Assembly (NCBI GenBank): GCA_934621885.1
Contig: CAKTUH010000003.1
Coordinates: 12,227 to 76,226 of the forward strand
Length of the DNA: 64,000 nucleotides
From: an uncultured Collinsella sp.
Lineage (GTDB): Bacteria > Actinomycetota > Coriobacteriia > Coriobacteriales > Coriobacteriaceae
Reading direction: 5' to 3'
Below, piece by piece: positions 62,037 to 64,000 of the stretch. The notes under the pieces were generated by a model. It saw nothing but the letters and a program-made list of their open reading frames with translations. It was not told the DNA's origin and did no database searches. The translations under genes and the position numbers were made by a program. Positions within the stretch are counted from its first letter, which is position 1, and every line of letters begins with the position of its first letter.

Positions 62037-62097
62037 TAGCGGAGCGTGGCGAGGGCGCCATGCGCCCGAAGCCCGGGGCTTCGCGAAGCGAAGACCC

Positions 62098-62166
62098 TTC
62101 GAGTCTCGCCTCGGGCACCATACATGCAAGTGAGCGTTCAAGGGGGTCAAGGCCCCCTTTTTCGTG
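62098..62166 (+). repeat. 69-bp direct repeat, right copy
   Basis: A duplicate of the tRNA-Leu 3' end (from TTCGAGT through CCA and terminator) with no tRNA 5' part. It looks like an att-type scar or a partial tandem duplication. The copied terminator is at 62140-62162. Confidence 0.9.
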
Positions 62167-62195
62167 TACGTAATGTGATAACGCGTCGAACGTGT

Positions 62196-62201
62196 TATTA
62201 T
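62196..62201 (+). promoter_or_regulatory. Candidate -10 of the infC operon
   Basis: TATTAT, about 180 bases before infC, with no strong -35. It would give a transcript that includes the leader described next. Confidence 0.3.
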
Positions 62202-62224
62202 CGCCAAGGCGTTGTTCCCGCAAT

Positions 62225-62363
62225 GCCCTAAAGAGGAACCCGAGGGTTCCCACCTTTTGGCGCCAATGAGCAGCTGACTGGTCATACAACTTAGATTCCC
62301 TTCCTCATATGAGGATGTCTATGTGTACGACCTGGTTGCGGAGAAGCGCCGGGTTATTTTTTT
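62225..62363 (+). promoter_or_regulatory. infC leader with attenuator, L20-leader-like
   Basis: The leader holds a GGAACCC/GGGTTCC hairpin near 62232-62249, a perfect CCTCATATGAGG palindrome at 62303-62314, and a terminator at 62330-62354 (ACCTGGT/GCCGGGT with G-U pairs) followed by TATTTTTTT. Placed directly before infC-rpmI-rplT, it resembles the L20-controlled attenuators of Firmicutes infC operons. L20 binding itself is inferred. Confidence 0.6.
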
Positions 62364-62382
62364 ATGAATGGAGGTAGGGAAA

Positions 62383-62937
62383 ATAGCTAAGTCTGATGAC
62401 ACCCGCATCAACGACGAGATCACTGCATCCTCGTGCCGTTTGATTGGCGTCGATGGCTCTCAGCTCGGCCTGTTCGCCATCCGCGATGCCCAGCGCGTCG
62501 CCGACGATCAGGGTCTCGACCTGGTCGAGATCGCTCCCAACGCGGAGCCGCCGGTCTGCAAGGTCATGGACTACGGTAAGTTCAAGTACCAGCAGGCCAT
62601 GAAGGCCAAGGCTGCTCGTAAGAACCAGTCCAAGGTCGAGGTCAAGGAAATGAAGTTCCGACCCAAGATCGACGTTGGCGACTACGAGACCAAGAAGGGC
62701 CACGTTCTGCGTTTCCTCAAGAAGGGCGCACGCGTTAAGATCACCATCATGTTCCGCGGCCGTGAGATGGCTCACCCGGAGCAGGGTCTTAACGTTCTCG
62801 AGCGTCTCGCCGAGGATCTCAAGCCTTACGCTACGGTCGAGTCCAAGCCTAAGATGGAAGGCCGTAACATGCTTATGCTGCTCGCCCCGATTAAGGGCGC
62901 CTTCGATGAGGATAAAGCGGCAAGCGATACCAAGTAA
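62383..62937 (+). CDS. infC: Translation initiation factor IF-3
   Basis: A 184-residue IF-3. The N-terminal domain (INDEITASSCRLIGVDGSQLG), the linker (KARKNQSK region) and the C-terminal domain (VKEMKFRPKIDVGDYETKKGHVLRFLKKGARVKITIMFRGREM) are complete. The best ribosome site, GGAGGT (62370-62375), is seven bases before an ATA codon at 62383 that precedes AKSDDTRIND; the upstream ATG at 62368 overlaps that site. An AUA start would fit the rare-start autoregulation known for infC (AUU in E. coli). An ATG start at 62368 remains possible. Confidence 0.9.
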   Translation: MAKSDDTRINDEITASSCRLIGVDGSQLGLFAIRDAQRVADDQGLDLVEIAPNAEPPVCKVMDYGKFKYQQAMKAKAARKNQSKVEVKEMKFRPKIDVGDYETKKGHVLRFLKKGARVKITIMFRGREMAHPEQGLNVLERLAEDLKPYATVESKPKMEGRNMLMLLAPIKGAFDEDKAASDTK

Positions 62938-62969
62938 CTAGTGTTCTGTAACCGATTAAGGAGTATTTC

Positions 62970-63161
62970 ATGCCTAAGATGAAGTCCCACAGCGGCACCA
63001 AGAAGCGTTTCCGCAAGACTGGTACCGGCAAGCTTATGCGCGCCAAGGCTTTCAAGAGCCACATCCTGAGCAAGAAGTCCACCAAGCGTAAGCGTGGCTT
63101 CCGTCAGGAGACCGAGATCGCCGCTGCCGACCGCAAGGTCATCAAGTCGCGTCTCGCCTAA
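62970..63161 (+). CDS. rpmI: Ribosomal protein L35
   Basis: A 63-residue, very basic protein with the L35 signature [22 protein letters not shown] and [17 protein letters not shown]. It binds 23S rRNA. AAGGAG precedes the ATG. It lies between infC and rplT, the usual order. Confidence 0.97.
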   Translation: MPKMKSHSGTKKRFRKTGTGKLMRAKAFKSHILSKKSTKRKRGFRQETEIAAADRKVIKSRLA

Positions 63162-63207
63162 GTTCGCGTTCCCGTTTTTCGTTTTACCGTCTAGGAGTTG
63201 ATAGAAC

Positions 63208-63567
63208 ATGGCACGTATTAAGCGCGCTGTTGCCGCCAAGAAGAAGCGCCGTACCGTTATGCACCGTGCGAAGGGTTACTACGGTGCCGCTTCGCGTACT
63301 TACAAGCATGCTAAAGAGCAGGTCCAGCACTCCCTGCAGTATCAGTATCGTGATCGCCGCAACAAGAAGCGCGAGATCCGCTCTCTCTGGATCACCCGTA
63401 TCAACGCTGCTGCTCGCCTGAACGACATCTCTTACTCTCAGTTCATGCACGGCCTGAAGGTTGCCGGCATCGAGCTTGACCGCAAGGTTCTGGCTCAGAT
63501 GGCTTACGAGGACATCGAGTCCTTCAACGAGCTGGCCACCATCGCCAAGAAGGCTCTCGAGGCCTAA
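63208..63567 (+). CDS. rplT: Ribosomal protein L20
   Basis: A 119-residue protein: ARIKRAVAAKKKRRTVMHRAKGYYGAASRTYKHA at the start and RDRRNKKREIRSLWITRINAAAR, all characteristic of L20. L20 starts large-subunit assembly and, in related operons, represses its own leader. A terminator follows at 63588. Confidence 0.97.
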   Translation: MARIKRAVAAKKKRRTVMHRAKGYYGAASRTYKHAKEQVQHSLQYQYRDRRNKKREIRSLWITRINAAARLNDISYSQFMHGLKVAGIELDRKVLAQMAYEDIESFNELATIAKKALEA

Positions 63568-63587
63568 TAGATTCTCTTGAATCGCTA

Positions 63588-63625
63588 GGGGAGTGTCGCA
63601 CTGTGCGCGGCGCTCCCTCTTTTTA
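63588..63625 (+). terminator. Terminator of the infC-rpmI-rplT operon
   Basis: GGGGAGTGTCGC pairs with GCGGCGCTCCC (G-U tolerated) and is followed by TCTTTTT. Confidence 0.8.
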
Positions 63626-64000
63626 TCTGAGCCGCTGGTTTACATAGCCAAAAGCGCAGGTAGATAGACATTTACAGATGACCGATCTTTATATATCTCT
63701 AAACCGAAGGGTCATCATCTGATGCATGCGGAAAAACCGCATCAGTCTTTCTATTGATAGTAGAAAGTGATATATTATGTAGGACTTGTGAAGAGTGGAA
63801 TTGACGTCCCACATCGCTTCGCGGTCTGGCAATATATCTCCTTGCCGCGCGGCCCGGTGCAACCGGATCAGCCGCGGGGCGTGCACCTTGAGAACCGGAT
63901 ACTGCGAGGATGGACACACCAGATGTGTCGCATCCGGGCAGACATCGAACCATTTGAAATGGTCTAACTTGGATTTGTTTTTCGCAAGGCCGCCGAGAGG
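63626..64000 (+). other. Non-coding region with possible rRNA operon leader
   Basis: An AT-rich stretch (63640-63790) includes a perfect ATGCGG-AAAAA-CCGCAT hairpin at 63727-63743 and a TATATT/TATTAT cluster near 63769-63776 that could be a -10. From about 63865 a GGTGCA/TGCACC stem is followed by CTTGAGAACCGGATACTG, which resembles the pre-16S leader element (cttgagaac) in Gram-positive rRNA operons. If so, a 16S gene should begin shortly after the window. I see no protein gene here. Confidence 0.35.

Noticed and set aside
62098..62125. A second tRNA-Leu gene
   Set aside because: Only the 3' half is present, with no 5' acceptor strand or anticodon arm.

Overview
The window is a G+C-rich (roughly 60%) chromosomal segment of a Gram-positive anaerobe, most likely a gut coriobacterium close to Collinsella. 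This rests on codon use, a sortase-type surface protein, a clade II-type single-chain PurL, a lactate dehydrogenase/Etf module with a ferredoxin-fused EtfA, and the general gene complement. It is inferred from recalled family knowledge, not from a database search. About 52 protein genes, one tRNA gene and many intergenic palindromes are supported.

Layout. 0-13.8 kb: a HIRAN protein, a small acidic/basic protein, a metallophosphoesterase, a YdjC/ChbG deacetylase flanked by two copies of one palindrome, a DUF2130 coiled-coil protein convergent with a large DUF3516 DEAD-box helicase, a TrmB-like and a second SAM methyltransferase, a membrane-linked XRE regulator with a DUF4097 partner, Elp3 and a spermidine-synthase-like protein. 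13.8-19.4 kb: a three-gene minus-strand module of TerB-N/TerB-C-like protein, BrxD-like P-loop ATPase and Lhr/BrxHI-like helicase. It looks like a small anti-phage or DNA-stress system and is the best candidate here for an under-described system. 19.5-23.5 kb: a DUF554 membrane protein and a five-gene cluster of small cytoplasmic, membrane-anchored, secreted and sortase-type proteins of unknown role.

23.8-33 kb: a lactate/glycolate dehydrogenase-EtfB-EtfA operon, an HD-domain protein, AzlC/AzlD, a KdgT-type permease, a membrane GGDEF protein and an EamA transporter. 33-41 kb: purL, a CPA2-type antiporter, a three-unit 62-bp palindromic array, an SDR oxidoreductase and homoserine dehydrogenase. 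41-47.7 kb: a complete branched-chain amino-acid ABC importer with two tandem binding proteins. 47.7-52.3 kb: a zinc-ribbon surface protein in a noticeably AT-richer stretch, CutC, a GalT/HIT-like protein and a BASS-family transporter.

52.4-64 kb: a RecJ-helicase fusion, Rel (ppGpp synthetase/hydrolase) and an MBL hydrolase in a row; class II aldolase; a transglutaminase-like protein; tRNA-Leu(CAA) whose 3' end is duplicated 184 bp downstream; and infC-rpmI-rplT behind a leader with an attenuator and an apparent AUA start for infC. The last 150 bases resemble the leader of an rRNA operon.

A recurring theme is intergenic palindromes, many carrying a GGGAC/GTCCC core (near 1.4, 2.2, 16.3, 38.6, 44.06, 47.7, 49.6 and 60.1 kb).
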